NCBI RefSeq assembly: GCF_900110145.1
Contig: NZ_FOCP01000002.1
Span: forward strand, 1 to 64,000
From: Nitrosomonas marina
GTDB taxonomy: Bacteria > Pseudomonadota > Gammaproteobacteria > Burkholderiales > Nitrosomonadaceae
Direction: 5' to 3'
DNA length: 64,000 nucleotides
Below, piece by piece: positions 9,657-19,109 of the stretch (within the stretch, counting starts at the first letter, position 1; every line of letters begins with the position of its first letter). A model generated the notes under the pieces. That model saw only the letters and a program-made list of their open reading frames with translations. It was not told where the DNA came from and did not search any database. Both the position numbers and the translations under genes were made by a program.

Positions 9657-10049
9657 CTTACACCTTTTTTTTGAAAATTGTTAAATTTTTCTGGTGGTAA
9701 AAGTTGTGCTGACTGTTTCCGATACTCTCAGTCATACGTTTTTTTTAAAACACACTTATTTTAAACGCATTTAGCTTATACGATAAGCTCCGGTTTAGAA
9801 CGCATCTACCAGCCTGTAACCGGGGAAGAAGCCTTGCTGGCACTGGATCAATTTGCCGGTCGCTGGGATGAATAATACCCGCAGATCAGCCGGTCATGGC
9901 GTACATACTGGGAGATATCTATGTGAACCCGGCTGTCACAAATGGCTATATACAAATTGATGATCCGAACGAAGACATATTCCCGGATGATGAATGAGCA
10001 GTGTTTAATCAGTCAGCCATACATATTTTATAAAAATGACATTGCTGAC
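9657..10049. other. Gene-poor interval with transposase debris
   Basis: 393 bp without an intact gene. It contains the IS256-type fragment described separately, and directly after it a 33-codon open frame from ATG 9896 to TGA (about 9997) ending in an acidic DIFPDDE tail, which I do not recognise and consider chance or debris. Confidence 0.6.
9768..9926 (+). pseudogene. Remnant of an IS256-family (mutator) transposase
   Basis: The frame read from 9792 gives a peptide LERIYQPVTGEEALLALD, then QFAGRWDE, a TAA stop at 9873-9875, and YPQISRSWRTYWE before a second stop at 9924. This matches the stretch of IS256-type transposases just before their catalytic C-terminal part (pattern YP.I..SWR..W). 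The rest of the gene and both ends of the element are missing. Identification is by pattern recall. Confidence 0.75.
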
Positions 10050-10874
10050 CTAAGATTTTTTGAGACTGATAACAGTTGTTACTTCCTCTGGATCTAAATG
10101 CAGCAATTGACCAATTTGTTCATAATCCTCGGGCAAGGCAGCGTCATCCCATCCATTGGCAGCATGCCTCGCCAGATTGGCAGCCAGTATTACATTTTTC
10201 ACACGCCGCTGATCGTGGCAATTATCATCCATCAGGGTTATCAACAATTCAGGTAGTTTCCATCGTGTAATCAACGCATACTGGAGTGCGTACAGCGAGA
10301 AACCCAGTAACTTTTCTTGTAACTGCCTGCTGCGAATGGTTTTATTTTTCGTTTGTATGTGCTGAATTTGCAGCATTGCTTTTGGCGCATAACACCACAT
10401 CAATATTTCCGCAATATCATACGTTAATGCAGCTATTCGTATTTCTTCATAATGCAGATCCTGCAAACGGATGGCCCAATCATACGCATAAGCTGATGCC
10501 ATTCTGTTACGCTGCGTTACTTTCAGCAAACAAACCAGGGCTTCCCTATGGGTAATTCCCAAAAAATCTTCAACGTATGGTTTAGCAGAAACAATTTTCA
10601 TAGTATTTTCCAGACCGAGCATCAACAGTATCTGCTCTACCTCCCAAATTTCATGAATTTGCGAGCGACCTCTGTTAAGCTGCAAATATCGCATAAGTTT
10701 CACCACCATCAATGGATCGTTTTTAATAATCTGAGCGATATTTCGGGCGCTGAGACGATCAACATTCTCAGTAACAGCAGACAATTTTCGCGCGGTCTGT
10801 TTTAGAATGGGTATCTCAGCCTGTGCCAAGAATGTGACACAATGGTCTAGTTTTGAATTGTTTTCTTCTACCAT
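10050..10874 (-). CDS. HDOD-domain protein
   Basis: About 274 residues. The fold fits the HDOD domain: an IPILKQTARKLSAV opening, then AQIIKNDPLMVVKLMRYLQ, which matches the HDOD consensus (I..DP.L..K.L...N), and a later ALTYDIAEILMWCYAP segment at the HD-like core. The metal-binding HD pair of true phosphohydrolases is not evident, as is usual for HDOD proteins. They act as non-catalytic signalling or scaffold modules. I use the ATG at 10874; the open frame also offers a TTG 18 bp upstream, with no ribosome binding site at either. It lies 96 bp from rsfS and may be separately transcribed. Confidence 0.8.
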   Translation of the reverse strand: MVEENNSKLDHCVTFLAQAEIPILKQTARKLSAVTENVDRLSARNIAQIIKNDPLMVVKLMRYLQLNRGRSQIHEIWEVEQILLMLGLENTMKIVSAKPYVEDFLGITHREALVCLLKVTQRNRMASAYAYDWAIRLQDLHYEEIRIAALTYDIAEILMWCYAPKAMLQIQHIQTKNKTIRSRQLQEKLLGFSLYALQYALITRWKLPELLITLMDDNCHDQRRVKNVILAANLARHAANGWDDAALPEDYEQIGQLLHLDPEEVTTVISLKKS

Positions 10875-10970
10875 GATCAATGTACAGCACAAATTAACAT
10901 ACTGACTTATATCATGATATATTAAAATTTCTCGTTAAGAATAGCGGGCAAAAAAAGCTTCTTCTTTTAA

Positions 10971-11291
10971 TCAGCTCATCCATAACGCTTCCAGATTATA
11001 ATATTTACGCGTTTCCGGTTGCATAATATGAACGATAACATCACCCAGATCTACCAACACCCATTCACCGGATTGCTCACCTTCCTGTGACAGTATGCTA
11101 CCGCCGGCGCTTTTGACTTTCTCCTGAATATTGTCAGCAAGTGCTTTTGTCTGCCGTGAAGAACTTGCACTTGCGATAATAATATAATCAAACATTGACG
11201 TTAATTTGGTGACGCTTAATACTTTAATGTCAGATGCCTTAACTTCTTCAAGTGCATCCACCGAAATTTTAACCAGCTTATCTGAATTCAT
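10971..11291 (-). CDS. rsfS: Ribosomal silencing factor RsfS
   Basis: A 106-residue protein of the RsfS/Iojap family, which binds ribosomal protein uL14 and blocks subunit joining in starvation. The core SMFDYIIIASASSSRQTKALADNI and the C-terminal GEWVLVDLGDVIVHIM...RKYYNLEALW are characteristic. The start lies inside nadD (14-bp overlap), the usual nadD-rsfS coupling. Confidence 0.95.
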   Translation of the reverse strand: MNSDKLVKISVDALEEVKASDIKVLSVTKLTSMFDYIIIASASSSRQTKALADNIQEKVKSAGGSILSQEGEQSGEWVLVDLGDVIVHIMQPETRKYYNLEALWMS

Positions 11292-11991
11292 TTTTTCCTG
11301 AGTACAGGTTATGTGTTTTAATGTAATCTAAAGTAATATCGGGCAACAGATAACGAATACTTTTACCAGCTTTAACGAGGCTACGAATTTGAGTTGCAGA
11401 AATATCCAGTAATGTTGTATTCGCAGTATAAATCATACCATTGAAGTGCCTGACCAGGTCTCGCGAATCGGTTGTCCATCGTGATGCACATTCAGACAAT
11501 ATCTTTTGTGGTAGCTGAGAAGAGTCTGATACACGAATACAACCGGGCCGTTCAACAATAATCAAGTGACATAATTGAAACAGTTTACGCCATTGATGCC
11601 AGCAATGAATTTTCACAAAAGCATCTGCACCTATAACAAAACAGAGCACGGCTTTACCGTCATATTCCTGATGATACTCTTGCAGGGTTGACACTGTGGT
11701 ACTCACGCCTGAACGTTTTGTTTCACGGTCATCCATGGAAAATCGGATATTATTCTGAATGGAAAGCGACACCATTTGGACACGATGATGTTTGGATGCA
11801 CCCGGTGAATCGCGTAAACGAGGTTCGCCGGCGGGTACAAAAAAAAACTGATCGAAGCAGATGGTATCAATCAGTTCTTCAGCTACGCGAAGATGTCCGT
11901 AATGTAAGGGATCAAATGTTCCGCCATAAATACCAATAAGTACTGGTCTTTCTGTTGGTCGTCCGCTGGAACATGATAAATCAGCGTACAT
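11278..11991 (-). CDS. nadD: Nicotinate-nucleotide adenylyltransferase
   Basis: A 237-residue enzyme that makes deamido-NAD from nicotinate mononucleotide and ATP. It shows the nucleotidyltransferase signature GIYGGTFDPLHYGHLR with the (H/T)xGH motif, VIGADAF in the middle, and ISATQIR near the C terminus as the second nucleotide motif. The protein starts about 18 residues before the core strand, longer than usual, but no later ATG exists. It overlaps rsfS by 14 bp and lies 12 bp after the aceF stop, so it may be read from the aceE-aceF transcript. Confidence 0.95.
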   Translation of the reverse strand: MYADLSCSSGRPTERPVLIGIYGGTFDPLHYGHLRVAEELIDTICFDQFFFVPAGEPRLRDSPGASKHHRVQMVSLSIQNNIRFSMDDRETKRSGVSTTVSTLQEYHQEYDGKAVLCFVIGADAFVKIHCWHQWRKLFQLCHLIIVERPGCIRVSDSSQLPQKILSECASRWTTDSRDLVRHFNGMIYTANTTLLDISATQIRSLVKAGKSIRYLLPDITLDYIKTHNLYSGKNEFR

Positions 11992-12003
11992 ACAACAAAC
12001 AGG

Positions 12004-13407
12004 TTACAGTAATGCCAAACGCATATCTGTTAATACTTCTACCAGGTGTGAGGTAAACCGTGCAGCAGCGGCACCGTCAATAACGCGATGATCATAAGAT
12101 AACGAAAGTGGCAAGACTAAACGTGGCACAAACTGACCATCTCTGAAGACCGGTTTGTGGCTGGCTTTGGAGACACCTAGAATGGCAACTTCGGGCGCAT
12201 TGATGATGGGAGTAAATGCTGTGCCACCTATTCCGCCAAGACTGGAAATAGTAAAGCTGGCACCCTGCATTTGCGTTGGTTTAAGTTTGCCATCTCGTGC
12301 CAGAGAAGCCAATTCACCAAGTTCCCGGGCTATAGCCACTACGCCTTTTTGATCGACATCCCGTATTACAGGAACTACGAGACCATTGACCGTATCAACA
12401 GCAAAACCGATATGATAATAATGTTTAACAATCAAACTGGTCTCGCCATTGACAGCTTTATCCAGTGATGCGTTAAATTCTGGAAATTTTTTTAATGATG
12501 CAATTAATGCTTTCATTAAAAATGATAACAACGTTAATTTGACTGTGTCTTTTTTATTTGTTGCATTAGATTCTTTGCGCAATGCCTCAAGATCAGTAAT
12601 ATCCGCTTCATCAAATTGCGTTACATGCGGAATCATCACCCAGTTCCGGTGCAAGTTGGCACCAGCTATTTGCTTGATGCGTGAAAGTGATCTAACTTCT
12701 ACAGGGCCATGCCTGGCAAAGTCTACCTGAGGCCAAGGCAATAAATCCAGCGGCGCACCCGTTGTGGCGCTCCTGCTGTCCATTTGTATTTGTGACAGCT
12801 TGGCTTTTACATATGCCTGAACGTCTTCTTTTAGAATCCGCTGTTTGCGTCCACTACCTGTAATCATATCCAGATTAACGCCCAATTCACGTGCGAATCG
12901 CCGTACAGATGGACCAGCGTGTGCTTTTGAAGGCAAAGTTTCTTCTGTTAAAAGCGGATCTGGTGTCGCAGGTTTTTCCTTAGTCAGTTCTCCTTGCGGT
13001 TGTTCCTTCTTCGATCCTTCCTGTGTTTGAGGTTCAGCAGGTTCTGCTTCTGTTGTTTTCTGTTGTTCAGTCTCAGGCCGGGAAGCGGGTTGTTTGTCGG
13101 CTGTTTCAACTTTATCGGGTTCGTTATTAACAGAATCCGCCTTTTTCTCTGAAATTTCGGCTGATTCCATCACTTCTATCACAGCAATAGGTGTACCTTC
13201 GGAAACCTTGTCACCTGTTTTGACCTTGAGCTCTTTGACAATACCCGAGTAAGGCGACGGGATATCAATCGTTGCCTTGTCCGACTCCAGCGCCAACAAA
13301 GAATCTTCAGCATTTACCTCAGCGCCAGCCTGAACAAAAACCTCAATGACAGGAATATCCGAAAAGTCCCCGATATCCGGAATATGCACTGTTTTAAGTT
13401 CACTCAT
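12004..13407 (-). CDS. aceF: Pyruvate dehydrogenase E2, dihydrolipoamide acetyltransferase
   Basis: A 467-residue E2 subunit. One N-terminal lipoyl domain (1-78) carries the lipoylated Lys44 in ESDKATIDIP. A charged linker rich in Glu, Lys and Pro (about 80-155) follows, then an E1/E3-binding domain (PSVRRFARELGV, about 167-200) and the C-terminal acyltransferase domain with DHRVIDGAAA as the catalytic His-Asp motif. E. coli AceF has three lipoyl domains, so this is a compact form. It follows aceE after about 100 bp. No E3 (lpd) gene is next to it in this window. Confidence 0.96.
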   Translation of the reverse strand: MSELKTVHIPDIGDFSDIPVIEVFVQAGAEVNAEDSLLALESDKATIDIPSPYSGIVKELKVKTGDKVSEGTPIAVIEVMESAEISEKKADSVNNEPDKVETADKQPASRPETEQQKTTEAEPAEPQTQEGSKKEQPQGELTKEKPATPDPLLTEETLPSKAHAGPSVRRFARELGVNLDMITGSGRKQRILKEDVQAYVKAKLSQIQMDSRSATTGAPLDLLPWPQVDFARHGPVEVRSLSRIKQIAGANLHRNWVMIPHVTQFDEADITDLEALRKESNATNKKDTVKLTLLSFLMKALIASLKKFPEFNASLDKAVNGETSLIVKHYYHIGFAVDTVNGLVVPVIRDVDQKGVVAIARELGELASLARDGKLKPTQMQGASFTISSLGGIGGTAFTPIINAPEVAILGVSKASHKPVFRDGQFVPRLVLPLSLSYDHRVIDGAAAARFTSHLVEVLTDMRLALL

Positions 13408-13511
13408 ATGCTTTCCCTGGATTTTTTCTTAAAAAAGCAAATTGGGGTACTGACAGCCCATAGAAATTATACCTTTCGGATATCATTATTACGCCACTTG
13501 CAGTATAAATC

Positions 13512-16172
13512 TTAAAGGGTCACAGGGTCCGGTTTCTCCGGATCGATACCTAACTGCTTGATAGCCTGCGTGACTGTTTTGGCCGGTACTTTACCTTCAT
13601 CCGCCAGTGCCTTTAATGCCGCAACAGTTATATAATATCGATCGACTTCAAAAAACTGGCGCAACTTTTCACGAGTATCGGAACGGCCAAAACCATCTGT
13701 ACCTAATACACGGTAGGTACCGGGAACAAATTCACGAATCTGGTCTGCATAGGTTTTCATATAGTCTGTCGCAGCAATTACAGGACTCTCTTTTTGTTTC
13801 AAACAGTCTTCAATATGTGAGATTCTCGATTTTTTCTCAGGATGCAGCATATTCCATCGATGGATTTTCAAGGCCTCACGCCGTAATTCGGTAAAACTGG
13901 TAACACTCCAGATATCCGCATTTACACCATAATCGCGTTTCAAAATATCTGCAGCGGCAATTGTTTCTCGCAAAATCGTTCCCGATCCGAGCAAGTGTAT
14001 ATGCGGATCTTTACTGCGTTTTGCAGCTGCCCTGAACAAATACATCCCTTTAAGGATAGATTGTTCCATCCCCTTAGGCATCTCCGGATGAGAATAGTTT
14101 TCGTTCATTACTGTTATGTAATAGAACACATCTTCCTGATTCTGGCACATACGGCGCAGACCATCCTGAACAATCACAGCCAGCTCGTAAGAGAAAGCCG
14201 GATCATACGATACACAGTTAGGAATTGTGGATGCCACGATATGACTGTGACCATCTTCATGCTGCAAACCTTCACCATTGAGCGTGGTCCTACCAGCCGT
14301 TCCACCTATCAAGAAACCACGGCACCGCATGTCGCCCGCAGCCCAGATCAGATCACCAACGCGCTGAAATCCAAACATGGAATAAAAAATAAAAAAAGGA
14401 ATCATTTGAATGCCATGCGTGCTGTAGGAAGTTGCAGCCGCGATCCAGGAAGACAAAGCGCCGGCTTCATTGATACCTTCCTGCAGGATCTGACCATTTT
14501 TGTCCTCCTTGTAATACATCAACTGATCTGCATCCTGAGGTGTATAGAGCTGGCCAACGGACGACCAGATACCCAGTTGGCGAAACATACCCTCCATACC
14601 AAAAGTACGTGATTCGTCAGCAACAATCGGTACAATATGTTTACCAAGCTGTTTATCTTTAGTCAGAATATTCAATATACGCACATACGCCATTGTCGTT
14701 GAGGATTCCCGTCCTTCACCGCTGGCCTTCAACACGGATTCAAATGCACTCAACGGTGGCACATTCAAGGGCTCAGCCTGGCGCTTGCGGCGATGATAAA
14801 AACCACCCAAAGCAGCACGGCGTTCACGCATATAATTATCCTCAGCCGAATTTTTCTCAAATGTCAGATAAGGTACGTCATCTATATTGTCATCAGGTAT
14901 ATTGAGACCAAAGCGATCGCGAAATGCCTTTAAGGATATTGTTCCCATTTTTTTCTGCTGATGGGTAATATTCTGCGCCTCTCCCGATTCTCCCATTCCG
15001 TAGCCTTTTATCGTTTTGGCCAGGATTACGGTAGGTTGCCCCTTGTGTTTCACAGCTTCAGCATAAGCTGCATACACTTTATGCGGATCATGTCCACCTC
15101 TGTTCAAACGCCAGATATCATCATCCGACATGGTTGCTACCATTTCCAGCAACTCGGGATACTTGCCGAAAAAATGCTTTCGCACATATGCACCATCTCG
15201 AGCCTTGAAACTTTGGTATTCGCCGTCAACGCACTCCATCATGCGCTTCTGGAGCAATCCTTTGGTATCTTTGGCAAGCAGTGGATCCCAATAAGAACCC
15301 CAAATTACTTTGATGACGTTCCACCCAGCACCACGAAATGCAGCTTCAAGTTCCTGAATGATTTTACCGTTTCCTCTGACTGGTCCATCCAGGCGTTGCA
15401 GGTTACAATTGACGACAAAAATAAGATTATCCAGTTTTTCACGTGATGCCAGCGTTATGGCACCCAGGGACTCAGGCTCATCCATTTCTCCATCGCCCAT
15501 GAATGCCCATATTTTGCGTCCATCCGTATTTGCAAGACCACGGCTCCCAAGGTATTTCATGAAGCGCGCCTGATATAAGGCCATGATAGGCCCAAGTCCC
15601 ATGGATACAGTCGGAAATTGCCAAAATGAAGGCATCAGCCAGGGGTGTGGATATGAGGACAAACCATTACCACCAGCCTCCTGGCGAAAATTGTTCAGAT
15701 GTTCTTCAGTCAACTCTCCGGCAAGAAAGGCGTAGGCATAAATACCTGGTGATGAATGCCCCTGTACATACACTAAGTCGCCTCCATGCTCTTCACTGGG
15801 CGAATGCCAGAAATGATTATATCCAACATCATACAGCGTTGCTGCGGAAGCAAAGCTTGCAATATGCCCGCCCACATTCGTAGAGCGATTGGCTTTGAGC
15901 ACCATAGCCATAGCATTCCAGCGAACGTATGAGCGTATACGATGTTCTATTGCATTATCACCCGGCGAACGCACTTCCCTTCCTGTCGGTATAGTATTAA
16001 TGTACGCCGTATTGGCACTATATGGCAGGTATGCGCCCGAGCGCCGTGCCTTTTCAACCAGTTTTTCCAGTAGAAAATGAGCGCGCTCCGGGCCCTCGCT
16101 TATCAACACAGATTCCAGAGCATCAAGCCACTCTTGCGTTTCTTGCGGATCTATATCGGGATGTAAATCCAT
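13512..16172 (-). CDS. aceE: Pyruvate dehydrogenase E1 component, homodimeric
   Basis: An 886-residue thiamine-diphosphate enzyme that decarboxylates pyruvate and acetylates the E2 lipoyl arm. The ThDP motif is visible as GDGEMDEPES followed about 30 residues later by VVNCNLQ. GGDLVYVQGHSSPGIYA and GGTAGRTTLNGEGLQHEDGHS are typical of the homodimeric E1 family. Length is nearly that of E. coli AceE (887). I use the ATG at 16172; the frame also offers a TTG at 16181. It begins 28 bp after the folD stop and precedes aceF, so folD-aceE-aceF are likely co-transcribed. Confidence 0.97.
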   Translation of the reverse strand: MDLHPDIDPQETQEWLDALESVLISEGPERAHFLLEKLVEKARRSGAYLPYSANTAYINTIPTGREVRSPGDNAIEHRIRSYVRWNAMAMVLKANRSTNVGGHIASFASAATLYDVGYNHFWHSPSEEHGGDLVYVQGHSSPGIYAYAFLAGELTEEHLNNFRQEAGGNGLSSYPHPWLMPSFWQFPTVSMGLGPIMALYQARFMKYLGSRGLANTDGRKIWAFMGDGEMDEPESLGAITLASREKLDNLIFVVNCNLQRLDGPVRGNGKIIQELEAAFRGAGWNVIKVIWGSYWDPLLAKDTKGLLQKRMMECVDGEYQSFKARDGAYVRKHFFGKYPELLEMVATMSDDDIWRLNRGGHDPHKVYAAYAEAVKHKGQPTVILAKTIKGYGMGESGEAQNITHQQKKMGTISLKAFRDRFGLNIPDDNIDDVPYLTFEKNSAEDNYMRERRAALGGFYHRRKRQAEPLNVPPLSAFESVLKASGEGRESSTTMAYVRILNILTKDKQLGKHIVPIVADESRTFGMEGMFRQLGIWSSVGQLYTPQDADQLMYYKEDKNGQILQEGINEAGALSSWIAAATSYSTHGIQMIPFFIFYSMFGFQRVGDLIWAAGDMRCRGFLIGGTAGRTTLNGEGLQHEDGHSHIVASTIPNCVSYDPAFSYELAVIVQDGLRRMCQNQEDVFYYITVMNENYSHPEMPKGMEQSILKGMYLFRAAAKRSKDPHIHLLGSGTILRETIAAADILKRDYGVNADIWSVTSFTELRREALKIHRWNMLHPEKKSRISHIEDCLKQKESPVIAATDYMKTYADQIREFVPGTYRVLGTDGFGRSDTREKLRQFFEVDRYYITVAALKALADEGKVPAKTVTQAIKQLGIDPEKPDPVTL

Positions 16173-16199
16173 GTTATTCAATTGGTAGACATCAATTAG

Positions 16200-17060
16200 T
16201 CATCGTGCATTCTGTAGAGAACGTTCTGCCGCAAGTATAGTATTACATAATAACATTGTAATTGTCATTGGACCCACACCTCCAGGCACAGGGGTTATAT
16301 GACCTGCCACCTCTTTAGTTGTCTCAAATTCGACGTCACCACACAGACTCCCATTCGGCAACCGGTTAATACCAACATCAACAACAGCCGCACCAGCCTT
16401 TACCATGTCTGCGGTTATGATTCCCGGTCGACCGGTGGCGACCACCAGAATATCAGCCGATCGTGTAAACTGCGCCAGATCTTTGGTTTTTGACGTACAA
16501 ATCGTAACAGTGGCACCTCGCTCCAGAAGCATCATTGCCATCGGCTTACCTACAATGTTGCTACGCCCCACAACAACAGCATGTTTCCCTTCAATTGCAA
16601 CTTTGCTCTTGTCCAGCATCACCATCACTCCATACGGCGTACAAGGTGTAAAATTAGTATTGCCGGTAACTAAAGCGCCTACGTTACAAAAATGAAAACC
16701 ATCAACATCCTTTTCAACTCCAATCGAAGCAATTACTTTGTTATTTTCGAAGTGTGACGGTAACGGCAATTGCACCAATATACCGTGAACATGATTATTT
16801 TGATTCAAGGCATCGATACAATCCAGTATCTCGTCCTGCTCGGCATTACAGGAAAATTGATGTACTTCGGAATGAATGCCGATTTCACTACAGGCTTTGA
16901 CCTTATTGCGCACATAAATTGCTGAAGCGGGATTATCGCCAACGATGATGACCGCCAACCCAGGCCTTGTTCCCTGTTTAGTTAATTTTGCTGCGCGATT
17001 CTTCCATTCTGCACGAACATTCTGTGCAATCAGTTTTCCATCGATAATATATGCGCTCAT
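16200..17060 (-). CDS. folD: Methylenetetrahydrofolate dehydrogenase / cyclohydrolase
   Basis: A 286-residue bifunctional enzyme that interconverts 5,10-methylene-, methenyl- and 10-formyl-THF. Diagnostic motifs are [18 protein letters not shown] with the catalytic Lys, GILVQLPLP, the NADP-binding [16 protein letters not shown] and the C-terminal [14 protein letters not shown]. It feeds 10-formyl-THF to PurH and methylene-THF to MetF, both encoded in this window. It lies 24 bp after the unknown membrane-protein gene and 28 bp before aceE. Confidence 0.97.
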   Translation of the reverse strand: MSAYIIDGKLIAQNVRAEWKNRAAKLTKQGTRPGLAVIIVGDNPASAIYVRNKVKACSEIGIHSEVHQFSCNAEQDEILDCIDALNQNNHVHGILVQLPLPSHFENNKVIASIGVEKDVDGFHFCNVGALVTGNTNFTPCTPYGVMVMLDKSKVAIEGKHAVVVGRSNIVGKPMAMMLLERGATVTICTSKTKDLAQFTRSADILVVATGRPGIITADMVKAGAAVVDVGINRLPNGSLCGDVEFETTKEVAGHITPVPGGVGPMTITMLLCNTILAAERSLQNAR

Positions 17061-17084
17061 TTAATCGGCAGCCGTGCTTCTAAT

Positions 17085-17759
17085 TTAAGTCGATTGCTTG
17101 TTTTTTTTGATTTTCAGATAATAAATCAATAATCCGATCAAAAATACTGGTATTACAAATAACGCTGCTGAAATCAGCCCCGCGGCCAGTATGGCTATCG
17201 TACTATTACCTGGCATAAATAGTGTAACGAACCATATTACAACAAACGCAACAAATAATCCGCCATAAAGCATTGTTTTCTTGCCCCGGTCATATAGACG
17301 CCAGAAAGCTCCTGAGACCTGAATATCATCGGTATAATGTTCAAACACCTCTACCAGGCTCTGATCATTCGGTTGTGATTCATAACCAACGGCGACAGCC
17401 AAAGCATTGCTACCATCATCCATTTGCGCCATTCGTTTCAAAAACTCTATACGTTTGCCGGCTTCTTTTGGCTTGGTTCCATCCCGTATTAGCATTGCTT
17501 CCATTGCCTCAAATGCCGTTTCACGCGGATCCTGAACTTGCTCCAACCCCTCAGCATACTTCCACATGACACCAGTCAAATACAATTGTGTTGTCAAATC
17601 CCTGAACTGAGGAGCAAAGTCATAATTTTTATCTTTGACGAACCCAAGCTGAGTAGCCAGTACATCTTGCCCATAATCAATACAGGCATCAACGGGTGAA
17701 TTATCAGACATGGTATTTTCTTCGCCGTTCATTTCCACATTATTTGGTTTCTCATCCAT
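17085..17759 (-). CDS. Unknown protein with two C-terminal membrane helices
   Basis: A 224-residue protein I do not recognise. The N-terminal ~160 residues are soluble and acidic, with no Cys motif, P-loop or helix-turn-helix; they include a segment EAFEAMEAMLIRDGTKPKEAGKRIEFLKRM that looks helical. Two hydrophobic helices follow (about 163-184 and 189-215), and a basic tail KIKKNKQ suggests that both ends lie in the cytoplasm. An AAGGTG-like ribosome binding site precedes the ATG. It is first in the run with folD and aceE (24-bp gap), so it may be co-expressed with one-carbon and pyruvate metabolism, but the function is unknown. Confidence 0.75.
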   Translation of the reverse strand: MDEKPNNVEMNGEENTMSDNSPVDACIDYGQDVLATQLGFVKDKNYDFAPQFRDLTTQLYLTGVMWKYAEGLEQVQDPRETAFEAMEAMLIRDGTKPKEAGKRIEFLKRMAQMDDGSNALAVAVGYESQPNDQSLVEVFEHYTDDIQVSGAFWRLYDRGKKTMLYGGLFVAFVVIWFVTLFMPGNSTIAILAAGLISAALFVIPVFLIGLLIYYLKIKKNKQST

Positions 17760-17880
17760 CTTGCAATCACCTTAATTATTTATGACGACTTTTTCATATC
17801 ACGTATTATATACCGGCTAGCAGGGATGAAAGAAGAACCAGCTGATTAAACGCACAAGATATTCAGACAGGCGTTATTTA

Positions 17881-18726
17881 TCAGATGCCCAAGCGTTGCC
17901 AAATTTTCGACGTCAACTCAGAACTGTTCATGGTGTAAAAATGCAAACCCGGCGCACCTTCTTTTAATAAGCGCTCGCACATTTCCGTTACTACATCTAA
18001 ACCAAAAGCATGGATAGATGCGGTATCATCTCCGTACCCTTCCAATTTTTTTCGAATCCAGCGAGGAATTTCAGCCCCACAAGCATCTGAGAATCTCACT
18101 AATTGTGAGAATTTATTAATAGGCATAATGCCTGGCACTATTGGAACTGACAACCCCATTGATTCACATGATTCGACAAAATAAAAATATGCATCCGCAT
18201 TATAAAAATACTGAGTAATCGCGGAATCGGCGCCAGCTTCCATCTTACGATGAAAGTTTTCCAAGTCTGCTTTGTAAGAACGGGCTTGCGGGTGACACTC
18301 AGGGTATGCTGCTACTTCAATATGAAAGGCCTGACCAAATGCTTCCCGAATATATTTGACGAGTTCACTTGCATAACGAAACTCACCTGCTTGCGCCATG
18401 CCTGATGGAATATCACCACGTAAGGCAACTAGCTGCTGCACACCTGCAGCCTGATATGTTTCCAAAATTGAGCAAATATTTTTCCTGGTGGAACCAATGC
18501 AGGAAATATGCGGAGCAACACTATATCCTTCAGACTGCATTTCAAGTACAGTTTCGAGTGTGCGTTCCCGAGTCGAACCGCCTGCACCAAAGGTTACTGA
18601 AAAAAATTTTGGCTTAAGCTGCGCAAGTTTTTTGCGCGCTACTCTCAATTTCTCAACACCTAACTCTGATTGTGGAGGAAATAATTCAAAACTATAAGTG
18701 GGAGAAAACTTTTTTTGTGATTCCAT
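17881..18726 (-). CDS. metF: 5,10-methylenetetrahydrofolate reductase
   Basis: A 281-residue FAD enzyme that reduces methylene-THF to methyl-THF for methionine synthesis. It shows the N-terminal SFELFPPQSE with the catalytic Glu, SVTFGAGGSTRERT, VALRGDIP and the ITQYFYNADAYFYFV strand. Length fits the short bacterial form without a regulatory domain. It lies 383 bp downstream of ahcY, far enough to have its own promoter. Together with metK and ahcY it completes most of the methyl cycle; a methionine synthase is not in the window. Confidence 0.96.
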   Translation of the reverse strand: MESQKKFSPTYSFELFPPQSELGVEKLRVARKKLAQLKPKFFSVTFGAGGSTRERTLETVLEMQSEGYSVAPHISCIGSTRKNICSILETYQAAGVQQLVALRGDIPSGMAQAGEFRYASELVKYIREAFGQAFHIEVAAYPECHPQARSYKADLENFHRKMEAGADSAITQYFYNADAYFYFVESCESMGLSVPIVPGIMPINKFSQLVRFSDACGAEIPRWIRKKLEGYGDDTASIHAFGLDVVTEMCERLLKEGAPGLHFYTMNSSELTSKIWQRLGI

Positions 18727-19109
18727 AGTGGATAATTGGGAAACATAACAATTTACGCTAACAGAGAAATATGATGATATTTCTTGCGTTTAGAAATGGC
18801 AGACTTCAAGACACCTGAATTCTCGGTGATGTAATGTACTTGCAAATCGTGTTTCTAAAACACAAAACTAGAATCATATTACTCAGATATGCTTTCCCCG
18901 ACAGCACAATGCCAGTGAAAATAAAACAGGCGCTATGGGAAAATACACATCTATTTGAAACCTGCACAACTAGTTAAAAGACTTAATTAGTTGCGCAAAT
19001 TTTTGAGCGTTTTTATTGGCTGTTGTATTTTAAAATTTCAGGGTGAACAAGCTCTGATACTTTGATGTAAAGAACTTGTTCAACTTTTTCCAGCCAGTTC
19101 TTGAGTAAC
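18727..19109. other. metF leader / ahcY-metF intergenic region
   Basis: 383 bp without a gene. Read on the minus strand as the metF leader it has small inverted repeats: a perfect 8-bp stem with a 4-nt loop at 18765-18784, and a 6-bp stem with a 3-nt loop at 18849-18863. A longer-spaced repeat (GAACAAG / CTTGTTC) lies around 19043-19083. None matches a riboswitch I know; in particular the SAH consensus is absent here. Confidence 0.5.

Noticed and set aside
13995..14612. 205-codon frame antisense to aceE
   Set aside because: It overlaps a highly conserved coding region and its sequence has no protein-like pattern; a shadow of aceE codons.
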